Assembly: GCA_022821545.1 (NCBI GenBank) | Contig: JAJEDJ010000030.1 | Location: 248,001 to 312,000 of the forward strand | Length of the DNA: 64,000 nt | Source: Caldilineaceae bacterium | Lineage (GTDB): Bacteria; Chloroflexota; Anaerolineae; Caldilineales; Caldilineaceae | Direction of reading: 5' to 3' | In this document: positions 1-8,613 of the stretch, in pieces | Position numbering within the stretch: position 1 is the first letter of the stretch | Layout: each line of letters begins with the position of its first letter | The notes under the pieces: generated by a model | Told to the model about the DNA's origin: nothing | Database searches by the model: none | Seen by the model: the letters and a program-made list of their open reading frames with translations, nothing else | Position numbers and translations under genes: made by a program

Positions 1-2
1 GC

Positions 3-1409
3 CTGTACCTTGTGGAGCGGATAGAGCTGGTCGCTGCACAGGTTCCCCCCGGACCCACCACCCATATCCTGTGGGTCGACAACGGTTCGGGCGTGCGTAC
101 GCGTTTCATGCACCTTTCCGACATATATACGGAGGATGGGCAGACAGTTGCGATTGCGATGAATCCCTCGCGCCCCACAAAAGAGATTCTCATTCAAACG
201 CTCGATAGCCCAAGTTGGGTTGCCTGGTGGGAGGTGAGAGTCTTTGGTTCGTCCCTTACTCTCCAAGAGGAAGGCGAGACGCAGCCCCAGTTGCAGCTCG
301 AGGAAGTCCTGGACGATTATGTGCTGCCGGTTCAAGTTACGCATGCCGGCGACGGCAGCGGCCGGCTCTTCGTGGTTGAGCAGCAGGGGCGCATCTCTAT
401 CGTAAAGAATGGAGTGGCCAACGATACCCTCTTTCTCGATATCTCAGATCGAGTAAACTGCTGTGAGGAGCGCGGTCTCTTCAACATCGCTTTTCCGCCA
501 ACCTTTCACGGCAGTCAAAGGTTCTATCTGAGCTATTCCAATAGCAACGACGACACTGTCATCAGCCGCTTCACTACGACGGATGACCCTGACGTCGCCG
601 ACCCGGCCAGTGAGGAGATCCTACTTATCGTCGAACAGCCGCACGTTGTCCATAACGGCGGTCGGCTTGCTTTTGGCCCTCGCGACGGTTTCCTGTACAT
701 CGGAATGGGTGACGGGGGAAGCGACGGCCCCCCTGTCCACTTCTCGCAAGACCCGAAGCAGCTGCTGGGTAAGATCCTGCGAATCGACGTGGAATCCGGG
801 GTCGAACCCTATGCAATCCCCCCCGGCAATCCCTTCGTTGCGAACGAAAGATTCCGCGACGAGGTCTGGGCGCTCGGCCTGCGAAACCCTTGGGGATTCG
901 CATTTGACCAGCAGACCGGCGAACTCTACCTGCCTGACGCAGGACACAATGATCGCGAAGAGCTGAACTACGAGCCGCCCTCCAGCCCTGGAGGCCGGAA
1001 CTATGGATGGCCCACCATCGAAGGCACCAGATGTATGCGGTTTCCCGACCTTCCCGTACCCTGCCGCGAGGCTAAGATCTTTGAGCTGCCGGCGGCCGAA
1101 TACGACCACACTCGCGGCTGTTCCATCGTAGGCGGCGCCGTCTACAGAGGTTCTGCACTACCGCAACTGACCGGCCGCTTTGTTTTTGCCGACTTTTGCA
1201 GAGGGGACATCTGGAGCATTACGCGTGAAGATCACGCCGAGGCTCCCGCGGAGAGTCAGGCTGTACGACAGCCATGGCTGGCCGAACTGATCGTGAAAGG
1301 ATCGGTTCCGGTCAGCAGTATCGGCGAAGACGAAGAGGGGAACCTGTATGTCACAGGCTACGCCAATGGCGCTGTCTACAGAATCGTTCAGAATCCGGCG
1401 ACCGAATAG
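3..1409 (+). CDS. PQQ-type glucose/sorbosone dehydrogenase, 5' end outside window
   Basis: The reading frame is open to the left edge, so the gene is truncated at its 5' end; a GTG at 12 is in frame but is probably not the start. The first 80 or so residues end in WWEVRVFG, which resembles the last strand of an F5/8-type (discoidin) carbohydrate-binding domain. From about residue 100 to the end it is a six-bladed beta-propeller of the glucose/sorbosone dehydrogenase (YliI/GDH-B) family, with LFVVEQQGRI, HNGGRLAFGP, YIGMGDGGS, LGLRNPWGFAF and GGRNYGWP. Family members oxidise aldoses with PQQ, usually outside the cytoplasmic membrane; no signal peptide can be judged because the start is missing. 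The following sulfatase is on the same strand 123 bases away. Substrate is unknown. Confidence 0.85.
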   Translation: MYLVERIELVAAQVPPGPTTHILWVDNGSGVRTRFMHLSDIYTEDGQTVAIAMNPSRPTKEILIQTLDSPSWVAWWEVRVFGSSLTLQEEGETQPQLQLEEVLDDYVLPVQVTHAGDGSGRLFVVEQQGRISIVKNGVANDTLFLDISDRVNCCEERGLFNIAFPPTFHGSQRFYLSYSNSNDDTVISRFTTTDDPDVADPASEEILLIVEQPHVVHNGGRLAFGPRDGFLYIGMGDGGSDGPPVHFSQDPKQLLGKILRIDVESGVEPYAIPPGNPFVANERFRDEVWALGLRNPWGFAFDQQTGELYLPDAGHNDREELNYEPPSSPGGRNYGWPTIEGTRCMRFPDLPVPCREAKIFELPAAEYDHTRGCSIVGGAVYRGSALPQLTGRFVFADFCRGDIWSITREDHAEAPAESQAVRQPWLAELIVKGSVPVSSIGEDEEGNLYVTGYANGAVYRIVQNPATE

Positions 1410-1532
1410 CCTGGAACTGCAAAGGAGAGTCCCGCCCCTATAATTCGATTGCCGAACAATCTCGAGTATTGGACTCTCGTGGTTTTGAGAGAATGTTCTT
1501 CCTAAAGCCCAAGTTACGAAGGAGGTCCCGAT

Positions 1533-3062
1533 ATGCAACAGGAGCGCCCCAACATCCTCTGGTTCTGCACCGACCAGCAGAGATTCGACACGATTCACGC
1601 CCTTGGCAATCCCCACATCAATACGCCCAATCTGGATCGACTGGTCGCAGAAGGCGTCGCCTTTACGCACGCTTTCTGCCAGAGCCCCATCTGCACGCCA
1701 AGCAGAGCCAGTTTCCTGACCGGCCGCTATCCCGGCAACGTGCGCGGCTGCATGAACGGCAACGAAAAATGGGGCGAGGGCGCGCCTCTTGTAACAGCCC
1801 TGCTGGCAGACAGCGGCTATGACTGCGGCCTCAGTGGCAAATTCCATCTCGCCGGCGCCCACGGCCGCGAAGAGCCGCGCCCAGAAGAGGACGGTTACAG
1901 AGTCTTCCACTGGAGCCATGACCCTGAAGACCGCTATCCCTCCGGCCACGCCTACGCCGACTGGCTGTCCGCTCAGGGATACGCCCTGCGCGATCTGCGA
2001 GAGGACCCGTCTTCTATTCCGCCCGAGCTGCATCAGACGACCTGGTGTACCGATCGCGCCATCGACTTTCTGTCGGAGAAACGGCGCAAAGGACCCTGGC
2101 TGATGAGCGTCAACGTTTTCGACCCGCACGCTCCCTTCGACCCGCCGCAGGAATACCGCGATCGATACAGTCCATCCAAGATGCCCTCCCCACCGTTTCG
2201 GCAGAGCGACATGGCGACGCAAGCTCTGATTCCCGGAGATTTCCAGAACGAGTCCCGTCCGCCGCAAGAGTTCAACGCCCAGGACGTGATCGCCTCCTAC
2301 TACGCCATGATCGATCTGATCGACGAAAACGTCGGCCGTCTCTTGACCGCGCTCGAAGAGACTGGGCAACGCGAAAATACCGTCATCATCTTTACCAGCG
2401 ACCACGGCGAGATGCTGGGAGATCACGGTCTGCTTCTCAAGGGATGCCGCTTTTACGAGGGGTTGGTGAGGGTGCCGCTGATCATCAGCTGGCCGGGACG
2501 TTTTCCCTTGCAGGAAGAGCCGGGGTCCGAAGAGAGCCCCGAAGAGAGTGGATCCGGCGAAGAGGAAGGAGGCCCTCTTCAGGACGCCCGGAACGACGCG
2601 CCCGAAGAAACATTACCCGCTGCACCGGCTGGATTCGTCAGCGACGCCCTGGTCGAGCTGGTCGACATCGCCCCGACCCTGCTGGAGCTGGCGGGCCTGC
2701 CGGTCCCGTTGCGCATGCAAGGCCGGTCGCTGCTGCCCATTCTGAGCGGCGAAGCCCCGCCTCACCGGCACCGCGACTTCGTCCGCTGCGAGTTCTACCG
2801 CGCCCTGAATCCGGATGTCCCCGGTCGAAACCAGTACGAGGGCAGTTACGCCACCATGTACAGGGACAGTCGCTACAAGATCGTCGTCTACCACGGCCAC
2901 GAACAGGGCGAACTCTACGACCTGGAGAAGGACCCCAACGAGTTTGAAAACCTGTGGAATGACCCCGACAGCGCCGGCCTTCGTTTCGACCTGATGCGCC
3001 GCAACTTCGACGCGCTTGCCTTCGCCATCGACCCCGGACCGCCGCAGGTAACGCCCTTCTGA
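1533..3062 (+). CDS. Sulfatase family hydrolase (cytosolic, Cys-type)
   Basis: 509 residues of the alkaline-phosphatase/arylsulfatase superfamily. The N-terminal strand PNILWFCTDQQR supplies the metal-binding Asp14. C54-T-P-S-R58 is the CxPSR sulfatase signature, whose Cys is converted to formylglycine. TSDHGEMLGDHG around residues 288-299 carries the second metal-binding Asp/His pair. There is no signal peptide, so it probably desulfates imported substrates in the cytosol. The ATG has a strong AAGGAGG site 7 bases upstream. An acidic Glu/Ser/Gly/Pro-rich insert (about residues 325-365) interrupts the core just after the DHG region, which is unusual. The stop lies 12 bases from that of the convergent glycosidase-like gene. 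Substrate (sulfated sugar or other ester) cannot be deduced. Confidence 0.93.
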   Translation: MQQERPNILWFCTDQQRFDTIHALGNPHINTPNLDRLVAEGVAFTHAFCQSPICTPSRASFLTGRYPGNVRGCMNGNEKWGEGAPLVTALLADSGYDCGLSGKFHLAGAHGREEPRPEEDGYRVFHWSHDPEDRYPSGHAYADWLSAQGYALRDLREDPSSIPPELHQTTWCTDRAIDFLSEKRRKGPWLMSVNVFDPHAPFDPPQEYRDRYSPSKMPSPPFRQSDMATQALIPGDFQNESRPPQEFNAQDVIASYYAMIDLIDENVGRLLTALEETGQRENTVIIFTSDHGEMLGDHGLLLKGCRFYEGLVRVPLIISWPGRFPLQEEPGSEESPEESGSGEEEGGPLQDARNDAPEETLPAAPAGFVSDALVELVDIAPTLLELAGLPVPLRMQGRSLLPILSGEAPPHRHRDFVRCEFYRALNPDVPGRNQYEGSYATMYRDSRYKIVVYHGHEQGELYDLEKDPNEFENLWNDPDSAGLRFDLMRRNFDALAFAIDPGPPQVTPF

Positions 3063-3074
3063 TCGGAAATTCCG

Positions 3075-4841
3075 TCATCCGGGCGTCTGGTAGGTAAGGT
3101 CGTAGTCTCCCAGTTTGCGCAGCTGCGTCGACGCTGCGCGCAGGCTCGGCTCACCCTCTCGAAGCCACGCGTCAATCTCGTCCCGGTGACCGAGGCGTCG
3201 AAGAGCGTCCCAGCTCGCCCCGAAGTGCGCGCGACCGCTTGGCCCGGCAGAGTCCCAGAAGAACAGATTCTCCACGCCCTGCGCGTAGAGTGAAGCCGCC
3301 TTTCGCCTGAACAGTTCCGGCGGCATGTGACGGGGCATCAAATTGAGAGCCAGTTGACAGGGCGTGCCCTCGACCAGCCGGACGAAATAATCGACCGCCT
3401 CCTCGTCCTCCCAGGCCATTCCCATACTGTCCAAATCAGGTAGATCAGTGTACGGGATCAATGTGTCGATCAGCCCCTCCGCGATCCAACGCTCCAGGTC
3501 GAGCCCGTTCCGAAAGTTCTCCTCCCGATTCAGCACACAGGCTGAAACCATTATCCGGTCCCGCCTCTGTTCCCGGGCCAGCTTGTCGAGCGCCTCTCGC
3601 AGATCCCGGTGGAACTCCGTCAGCGCGACACTCCTGTAGGCCAGCCAGCGCGGATCATCGTCCGCCAGCCGCCGCGGGTCCTCGCCATAGACCTCGATGA
3701 ACCCTTCCACCAGCGGCGGCTCATAGTCCACGAGCGGCGGCCGCCTGTTGTACAGGATACAGATACCGTCAACAGGATGCTGCGCAACCTCAAGCAGCAG
3801 GTCGATTACAAATCGACGCGTGTCGGCAAACGCGTAGGAGATGCGCGGCGCGATCCTGCCGTCTTTGCCCATCATGCGGAGGTCCGGCCGCGAAAAGTAA
3901 AGGCTTCCCTGGTTCCACTGTTCCAGGGGAGGCGGGTAGAAAAACCCCGCCGGGCGGTAACTTGCATGAAAGCTGAGTCCGATTTCGCGTGCCGCCTCAA
4001 GGGCCACCACAAAGGGGTCGAGCCGCTGATCCCGGAAGCTGCGCCAGGTTTCCGCATGCAGTCGGTCCCCTTGCCGGTCGAAGTCTTCGATGCCGTCGCA
4101 GGCCGGCAGGCGGCCCACCTGTCCAAGGTAAAACATCAAGTCCCCGGCGCCGCACTCCCAGTAGAGACGCGAAAAGTCGGTATGCCGGTAGGGCTCGATC
4201 TCGTTTCGAATCGCGGCTTCAGTCGCAGTTCCATACAGAAAGAGATACCCATGGGCGTCGTTGTGGGCAAATAACCTGCGTGTATCTTCGCGGCGGCGAT
4301 CACTTTCCACCTCCCTGACCAGGCCTTCCGACATCGGGACCAGCTTGACATAGGCGACTTTGGTCCGCTGGCAGGACACAGCCGCCGGTTCATCTGACGA
4401 ACCGGTTGGCGTGCAGACCTGGCGAATGGAGATCTCCCGGCCCGTTAGATCGGCATCCTTCCAGAAGAGTTCATAGATGCTTTGCCCGTGTGGACTGGAA
4501 TTTGTCCAATCCGGGCCCATGTTCAAATGGGTATAACAGGGATCCCCGCTGAGTTTCAACTCGATGGAGCCGAGTCCCCGATGGTCCGGGTAGACCCCGA
4601 CAAAGATCCGATGCCATCCGCTCAGTGCAAGTCCGAGCGAAACATCCGGGGCCGCCGTCTCCTCCCCGGCGCTCAGCAGATTTCCGCTCAGTTCCGCCGT
4701 TTCGTACGGCTGCACGTGCCAGGCGCGGCGTTTTGGCGACTCCGAGAGACAGCTCTGCGGCTGGCAGCGCGCAAGGTCGGTAATATAGACCGCTTCATCA
4801 TTGTCTGGTTCAACATTGTCTGGTTCAACATTGTCATTCAC
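3075..4841 (-). CDS. Glycosidase-like TIM-barrel protein, paralog B (function unknown)
   Basis: 588 residues. The start is the GTG at 4841, two bases after the stop of the upstream permease; a longer in-frame extension would overlap the permease coding region and is rejected. Residues 1-190 look like a beta-sandwich (YITDLARCQP, SGWHRIFVGVY, ELKLSGDPC). The remainder looks like a (beta/alpha)8 barrel related to GH10/GHL10-type hydrolases (HASYRPAGFFYPPP, RISYAFADTRRFVIDLL, PVDGICILYNRRPP, DTLIPYTDL). It aligns along its whole length with the 9576-11240 protein at the other end of this operon. No signal peptide, so probably cytosolic and acting on what the importer brings in. The first codons contain a 15-base tandem repeat. 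A hydrolase role is inferred from fold and context only. Confidence 0.85.
   Translation of the reverse strand: MNDNVEPDNVEPDNDEAVYITDLARCQPQSCLSESPKRRAWHVQPYETAELSGNLLSAGEETAAPDVSLGLALSGWHRIFVGVYPDHRGLGSIELKLSGDPCYTHLNMGPDWTNSSPHGQSIYELFWKDADLTGREISIRQVCTPTGSSDEPAAVSCQRTKVAYVKLVPMSEGLVREVESDRRREDTRRLFAHNDAHGYLFLYGTATEAAIRNEIEPYRHTDFSRLYWECGAGDLMFYLGQVGRLPACDGIEDFDRQGDRLHAETWRSFRDQRLDPFVVALEAAREIGLSFHASYRPAGFFYPPPLEQWNQGSLYFSRPDLRMMGKDGRIAPRISYAFADTRRFVIDLLLEVAQHPVDGICILYNRRPPLVDYEPPLVEGFIEVYGEDPRRLADDDPRWLAYRSVALTEFHRDLREALDKLAREQRRDRIMVSACVLNREENFRNGLDLERWIAEGLIDTLIPYTDLPDLDSMGMAWEDEEAVDYFVRLVEGTPCQLALNLMPRHMPPELFRRKAASLYAQGVENLFFWDSAGPSGRAHFGASWDALRRLGHRDEIDAWLREGEPSLRAASTQLRKLGDYDLTYQTPG
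4800..4835. repeat. 15-bp tandem repeat (2.4 copies)
   Basis: A 15-base unit (ATTGTCTGGTTCAAC on the plus strand) is present twice in full plus six bases. It lies in the first codons of the minus-strand gene 3075-4841 and encodes a repeated NVEPD. Because the unit is a multiple of three, copy-number change would keep the frame. Confidence 0.9.
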
Positions 4842-4843
4842 TC

Positions 4844-5815
4844 TTACACCTCCATGCGCGGATCGAATGCATCTCTCAAGCCATCTCCGACAAAGTTCAT
4901 CGCCAGAACCGCTACCGAAATCGCTATGCCCGGCGGCAGCCAAAGCCAAGGCGAGTTTGTCAAGACCGTCAATGATTGCGCCGAATTGAGCATACTCCCC
5001 CAGCTGGCCTGCGGTATCTGCACGCCCAAGCCCAGGAAGGAAAGCGCCGACTCGGTGAGAATCGTGCCGGCAACGCCCAATGTCGCCGCCACCAGGATAT
5101 AGGGCTGAAGATTCGGCAGAATGTGTCGGAAAATGATTCGCGAATGCGGCGTGCCAATACAGCGGGCCGCCTCCACGAACGCCTGTTCCCGCAGCGACAG
5201 CACCTGCGCCCGCAGCAGCCGCGCCAGACCTTCCCAACCCAACACTCCGATGACCACCATAACGTTTACGATGTTTGGCCCGAGCAGAGCAACCAGCATC
5301 AGGATCGCGAAGAAGGTCGGAAAGTTCATCACCAGCTCAGTGAAGCGCATCAGAATATTGTCGATCCGCCCCCCAACGTAACCTGACACGGTGCCAATCA
5401 GCACGCCGATTGAGATGGAGATCACATTGGCCACAAACCCTACCGACATCGAGATACGGGCGCCGTATACCATGCGCGCCCACATATCGCGCCCGGCAGA
5501 ATCGGTGCCCAGGATGTGGTCCGTGCTCGGCGGCTGCCGGATGCTGTCCAGGTCCACAGTGTAGGGATCCTGTATCGCGATAAAGGGCGCGAAAATTGCG
5601 GCGAATCCTAGAACTGCGATAATCACCAGACTGGCCACAGCCACTTTGTGCCGGCGAAAACGAACCGCCACCGTATTCGGGCTCTTGCGGTCTGACAGCT
5701 CCATAATCTCTGCGCTATTGTCAGGTAAAGGGGTTCCGGCCATGAGGTAGTGCGCACTTCGAGCAGGCAGGCGCGCAGTCTCCGGTTGGTCCGTGAAGGG
5801 AGAGGATGAGCTCAT
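4844..5815 (-). CDS. ABC transporter permease, OppC/DppC type
   Basis: 323 residues of the dipeptide/oligopeptide/nickel class inner-membrane permease. It has an OppC-type N-terminal segment (residues 35-60) before the first transmembrane helix, then LGTDSAGRDMWARMVYGARI, typical of OppC, and the cytoplasmic EAA loop FVEAARCIGTPHSRIIFRHILPN that contacts the ATPase. About six membrane segments. The ATG at 5815 lies in the centre of a perfect 36-bp palindrome, so the start may be occluded; an alternative ATG at 5743 (MAGTPLPD) has a poor ribosome site. It follows the binding-protein gene by 25 bases and precedes the glycosidase-like gene by two. Oligosaccharide import is as likely as peptide import given its neighbours. 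Confidence 0.93.
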   Translation of the reverse strand: MSSSSPFTDQPETARLPARSAHYLMAGTPLPDNSAEIMELSDRKSPNTVAVRFRRHKVAVASLVIIAVLGFAAIFAPFIAIQDPYTVDLDSIRQPPSTDHILGTDSAGRDMWARMVYGARISMSVGFVANVISISIGVLIGTVSGYVGGRIDNILMRFTELVMNFPTFFAILMLVALLGPNIVNVMVVIGVLGWEGLARLLRAQVLSLREQAFVEAARCIGTPHSRIIFRHILPNLQPYILVAATLGVAGTILTESALSFLGLGVQIPQASWGSMLNSAQSLTVLTNSPWLWLPPGIAISVAVLAMNFVGDGLRDAFDPRMEV

Positions 5816-5828
5816 CCTCTCCCTTCAC
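5793..5828 (-). promoter_or_regulatory. Perfect 36-bp palindrome over the permease start codon
   Basis: Two 18-base arms (GTGAAGGGAGAGGATGAG and its exact reverse complement) meet without a spacer. On the minus-strand mRNA it starts 12 bases after the stop of the binding-protein gene and takes in the GGGAGAGG ribosome site and ATG of the OppC-type permease. As RNA it would form a very stable hairpin that both protects the upstream message and hides the permease start. As DNA it could also be an operator. The function is inferred. Confidence 0.85.
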
Positions 5829-5840
5829 TCTCTTCAAATC

Positions 5841-7565
5841 CTATCCGTCGAAAGACCAGCCCTCCAGGTTTGTCCACCAGTCCCGTTTCGCGGGCAGCGG
5901 GTTGGACAGGTCAGCAAGACTCGATACAACACCCTGGTCGGTGATTTCCGGAATGTTCACACCTCCGTTGAACACCCAGACATTGTTGCCAACATACAAG
6001 GGCGCGTGCGACGGATTGTCGTTAAGGGTTCTCTGCAGATCGAAGTATATCTCCTGGCGAGCGGCCTGGTCGGTCAGCTGACCGGCTTCGATCACCTTCT
6101 CCTCAAAGTCTCCTCCAAGCGCCTCAGAGTAGCCGTTCGCATTTCGGCCCTGTGTCGTCAGGTGGAACTTGAGGAATCCGTCCGGGTCCGGGAACGATCC
6201 GAAGCCCACCCGAACCGCGTCGAAATCATGCGTGTCGTAGAATCGCTCCACCCAGACCGAGCTGTCCATCTCCTCGATCTTGATCTTGAAGCCGGCCTCC
6301 TCCAACATCTGCTTCTCTGCCGCGACCTGGGCGCGGGCCTCCTCGCTTCTCAGAGTGATCAGGTTGACCGTTACCTCCTGGTCAAAGTCCCAACCGGCCT
6401 CCTCCAGCAAGCCGCGCGCCAGATCGACGTCGTAGTCGTAAGGGTTGAGATCGTCAGGGATCGACCAGCCGTGGATCAGAGGCGAATTGTAGATCGTGCC
6501 GTTCCCGCCCTGGAAGACTTCAATGATCTTCTTTCTGTCCAGCGCATGCAGCCACGCCTGCCGCACCCGCTTGTCAGCAAAGAAACCGCGCCTCAGATTG
6601 AAGGAATAGGCTGTGAAGACCACGCCCGTTGTTGCGACCACCTTGAAATCGGCACTGTCGATGAAGGACTGCACGACCTCCGTCGAGCCTGTGTTGAGCC
6701 CGCCCCAGGCATTGAAATGGGCCTCCCCTCTTTCCAGCGCGATCTGACCGACGTCCGGCGAGGCTACAATCTGCATAATGTAGCTGCCCAGCTTTGGCGC
6801 GCCCCAGTGCCAGTCGTCGTTCGCCTCCAGGCGGATGAACTGATCGGCCTGGTACTCAACAAACTTGAACGGCCCCGAGCCGAGCGGATCTTCGAAGAAG
6901 AAAGACTGGTTCTCCAGCGCGTCCGGCGCCACATCGCCCAGTACGTGCTTGGGCAGAATCGAGTTGGTGGCCTGAAACAGGAATAGCCCCGTCGGGTAGG
7001 CGGTCGTAAACTGGACTGTTTTGTCGTCCATCGCGGTGATGCCGGCTACACTGTCGGCCTCGTCATTGGAGTAGGCCTCCGCCCCCTCGATCATCGCCAG
7101 ATTGCTGACCTGGCGCGACTTGGTCGCCGGGTTCAGATAGAGTTCGTAGGTATAGATTACGTCCTCGGCCGTGAAATCAGTCCCGTCGTGCCACTTGGCG
7201 TCCGGATGAATGTGGAAGGTGTACTGCGTTGCGTCGTCCGATACCTCCCAGCTTTCCGCCATGATTGGCACAAAGCCGGTCTTGGGAACGTTCTGCTGAA
7301 TCAACGGTGGCAGTACGCACTGAAAGAAGTGTGCCTGGAAACCTTGCACGGCAGTAAGCGGGTTGAAGCTGTTGATCGGTCCGCCGTAGAGGCCGATCAG
7401 ATTGCCCCTCTGCATCTCTTCGGCAGGCGCCTCATCCGCCACCGCCCCTGCGCCCGCATCCGATGCCACCGGCGCACAGGCCGCCAGCGCCGTCGCGCCC
7501 GCAGCCAGCGCGCTCGCCTTCAGAAACTCACGCCGGTTCACACCTCGTTCTCCGATACTTCGCAT
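5841..7565 (-). CDS. ABC transporter substrate-binding protein, family 5 (Tat lipoprotein)
   Basis: 574 residues of SBP family 5 (oligopeptide/nickel/oligosaccharide type). The ATG at 7565 has a CAGGAGGAG site 5 bases upstream and is preferred over an earlier in-frame ATG at 7598. The N-terminus has a twin-arginine signal (NRREFLKASALAAG) ending in a lipobox LAAC, so it is a membrane-anchored exported lipoprotein. Family features include MAESWEVSDDATQYTFHIHP, KWHDGTDFTAEDVIYTYE and VRQAWLHALDRKKI. It sits mid-operon after the DapA-like gene and before the OppC permease. Glycosidase-like genes at both ends of the operon favour a glycan-derived ligand, but the ligand cannot be read from sequence. 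Confidence 0.93.
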   Translation of the reverse strand: MRSIGERGVNRREFLKASALAAGATALAACAPVASDAGAGAVADEAPAEEMQRGNLIGLYGGPINSFNPLTAVQGFQAHFFQCVLPPLIQQNVPKTGFVPIMAESWEVSDDATQYTFHIHPDAKWHDGTDFTAEDVIYTYELYLNPATKSRQVSNLAMIEGAEAYSNDEADSVAGITAMDDKTVQFTTAYPTGLFLFQATNSILPKHVLGDVAPDALENQSFFFEDPLGSGPFKFVEYQADQFIRLEANDDWHWGAPKLGSYIMQIVASPDVGQIALERGEAHFNAWGGLNTGSTEVVQSFIDSADFKVVATTGVVFTAYSFNLRRGFFADKRVRQAWLHALDRKKIIEVFQGGNGTIYNSPLIHGWSIPDDLNPYDYDVDLARGLLEEAGWDFDQEVTVNLITLRSEEARAQVAAEKQMLEEAGFKIKIEEMDSSVWVERFYDTHDFDAVRVGFGSFPDPDGFLKFHLTTQGRNANGYSEALGGDFEEKVIEAGQLTDQAARQEIYFDLQRTLNDNPSHAPLYVGNNVWVFNGGVNIPEITDQGVVSSLADLSNPLPAKRDWWTNLEGWSFDG

Positions 7566-7691
7566 GGATCTCCTCCTGGAAAGTGAAAGAAACGTCACGG
7601 ATACCGATAAAGAGGCGGAGAAAAACTGTCAACGCGAAAACATTTGCCGGTCCCGCGCTGCCAATTCTCCTCCTGGTCGATTCGTCGCAGA

Positions 7692-8603
7692 CTATCGTAA
7701 CTTCAGGTCCACAAAAAGCTGTGACAGCGCCTCCATCTGTTCGTCCGTCAGCGAATGGTAAGGCGGCCTCCGCCAGCGTTGGGCCAGCCCAAACAGCTCA
7801 TACGTACCATGTACTGCCGCGTCAAAGCCGCCGACCACGCTCAACACATAGTCGAAGTAAGGCATGTCGTAATCACGAATGATACCTGCGGCCTCTCTCC
7901 ATTCTTCTGCCTGCACATGCTGCCAGTACGTCTGCGTCACCTGCGGCGCGAATGTAACAAACGTCGACAGATAGCCGTCGCACCCATAGTGAATCAGGTC
8001 GAAATGGTTCTGCTTCTGTCCCCCGGATATGATCGCCCAATGGCCGTCAAGCAGCAGCGCCATCTTGCGGGCGAAGACCCCTACCAGGTCGTCCTTAATT
8101 GCAAATGCGCCCGGCACTTCGTCCCGCAGCCGCCGCAGCACCTCCAGCCCGAGCTCATGCGAACGGCTGAACACATTTGTCACCACCATAACGGGAATCT
8201 CTTGCGCCACTGCCCCGTAGTGCGCGACGAAGGTATCCGCCGTACACGAACCGGCCCAGTCCGGCGGCAGAACCATGAGCATGTCCGCCCCCACCTCGCG
8301 CGCGTGACGCGCGAATGCCACTGTCTTGCCCGTCCACCAGATGCGGTCAGCCGCCACAACCGCGGCCCGTCCTGCTGTCTGTTCAGCCACCACTCTGGTC
8401 ACGTCCGCCACCTCGTCGTCCGTGAGCAAAGAAAACAGGCTGTCCCCGTAGGTCAGCAGCATCGTCGTGCTGCCGGCCTCGATACCCCTGTCCACCAGCC
8501 CGCGCAGGCTTCCGTAGTCAATCTCGCCGTCCCTCGTGAATGGCGTGTGAACCGACATGACAGGCCCGGTCAGCAGAGAACGCAGCTCTTGTGGAGAACG
8601 CAT
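7692..8603 (-). CDS. DapA/NanA-family aldolase (divergent)
   Basis: 303 residues of the dihydrodipicolinate synthase/N-acetylneuraminate lyase TIM-barrel family. The start is placed at the ATG at 8603, 10 bases past the permease stop; a longer form would overlap it. The Schiff-base lysine is recognisable as K170 in AIKDD. Two other family landmarks are altered: the pyruvate-carboxylate-binding GTTGE-type loop reads GDSLF, and the position of the catalytic Tyr in the YNVPxR-type motif reads TNVFSR. It is therefore probably not a DapA but an aldolase or dehydratase acting on a sugar acid. Its place within the importer operon suggests it processes the imported sugar. Confidence 0.85.
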   Translation of the reverse strand: MRSPQELRSLLTGPVMSVHTPFTRDGEIDYGSLRGLVDRGIEAGSTTMLLTYGDSLFSLLTDDEVADVTRVVAEQTAGRAAVVAADRIWWTGKTVAFARHAREVGADMLMVLPPDWAGSCTADTFVAHYGAVAQEIPVMVVTNVFSRSHELGLEVLRRLRDEVPGAFAIKDDLVGVFARKMALLLDGHWAIISGGQKQNHFDLIHYGCDGYLSTFVTFAPQVTQTYWQHVQAEEWREAAGIIRDYDMPYFDYVLSVVGGFDAAVHGTYELFGLAQRWRRPPYHSLTDEQMEALSQLFVDLKLR

Positions 8604-8613
8604 ACAAGCAACC

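Noticed and set aside
3063-3074. Terminator between the convergent sulfatase and glycosidase-like genes
   Set aside because: The 12-base gap has no stem-loop or T-run that could be supported.
4842-5237. Upstream in-frame extension of the 3075-4841 gene to 5237
   Set aside because: It would overlap the well-supported permease coding sequence; its residues are not protein-like for the family, and the GTG at 4841 follows the permease stop directly.
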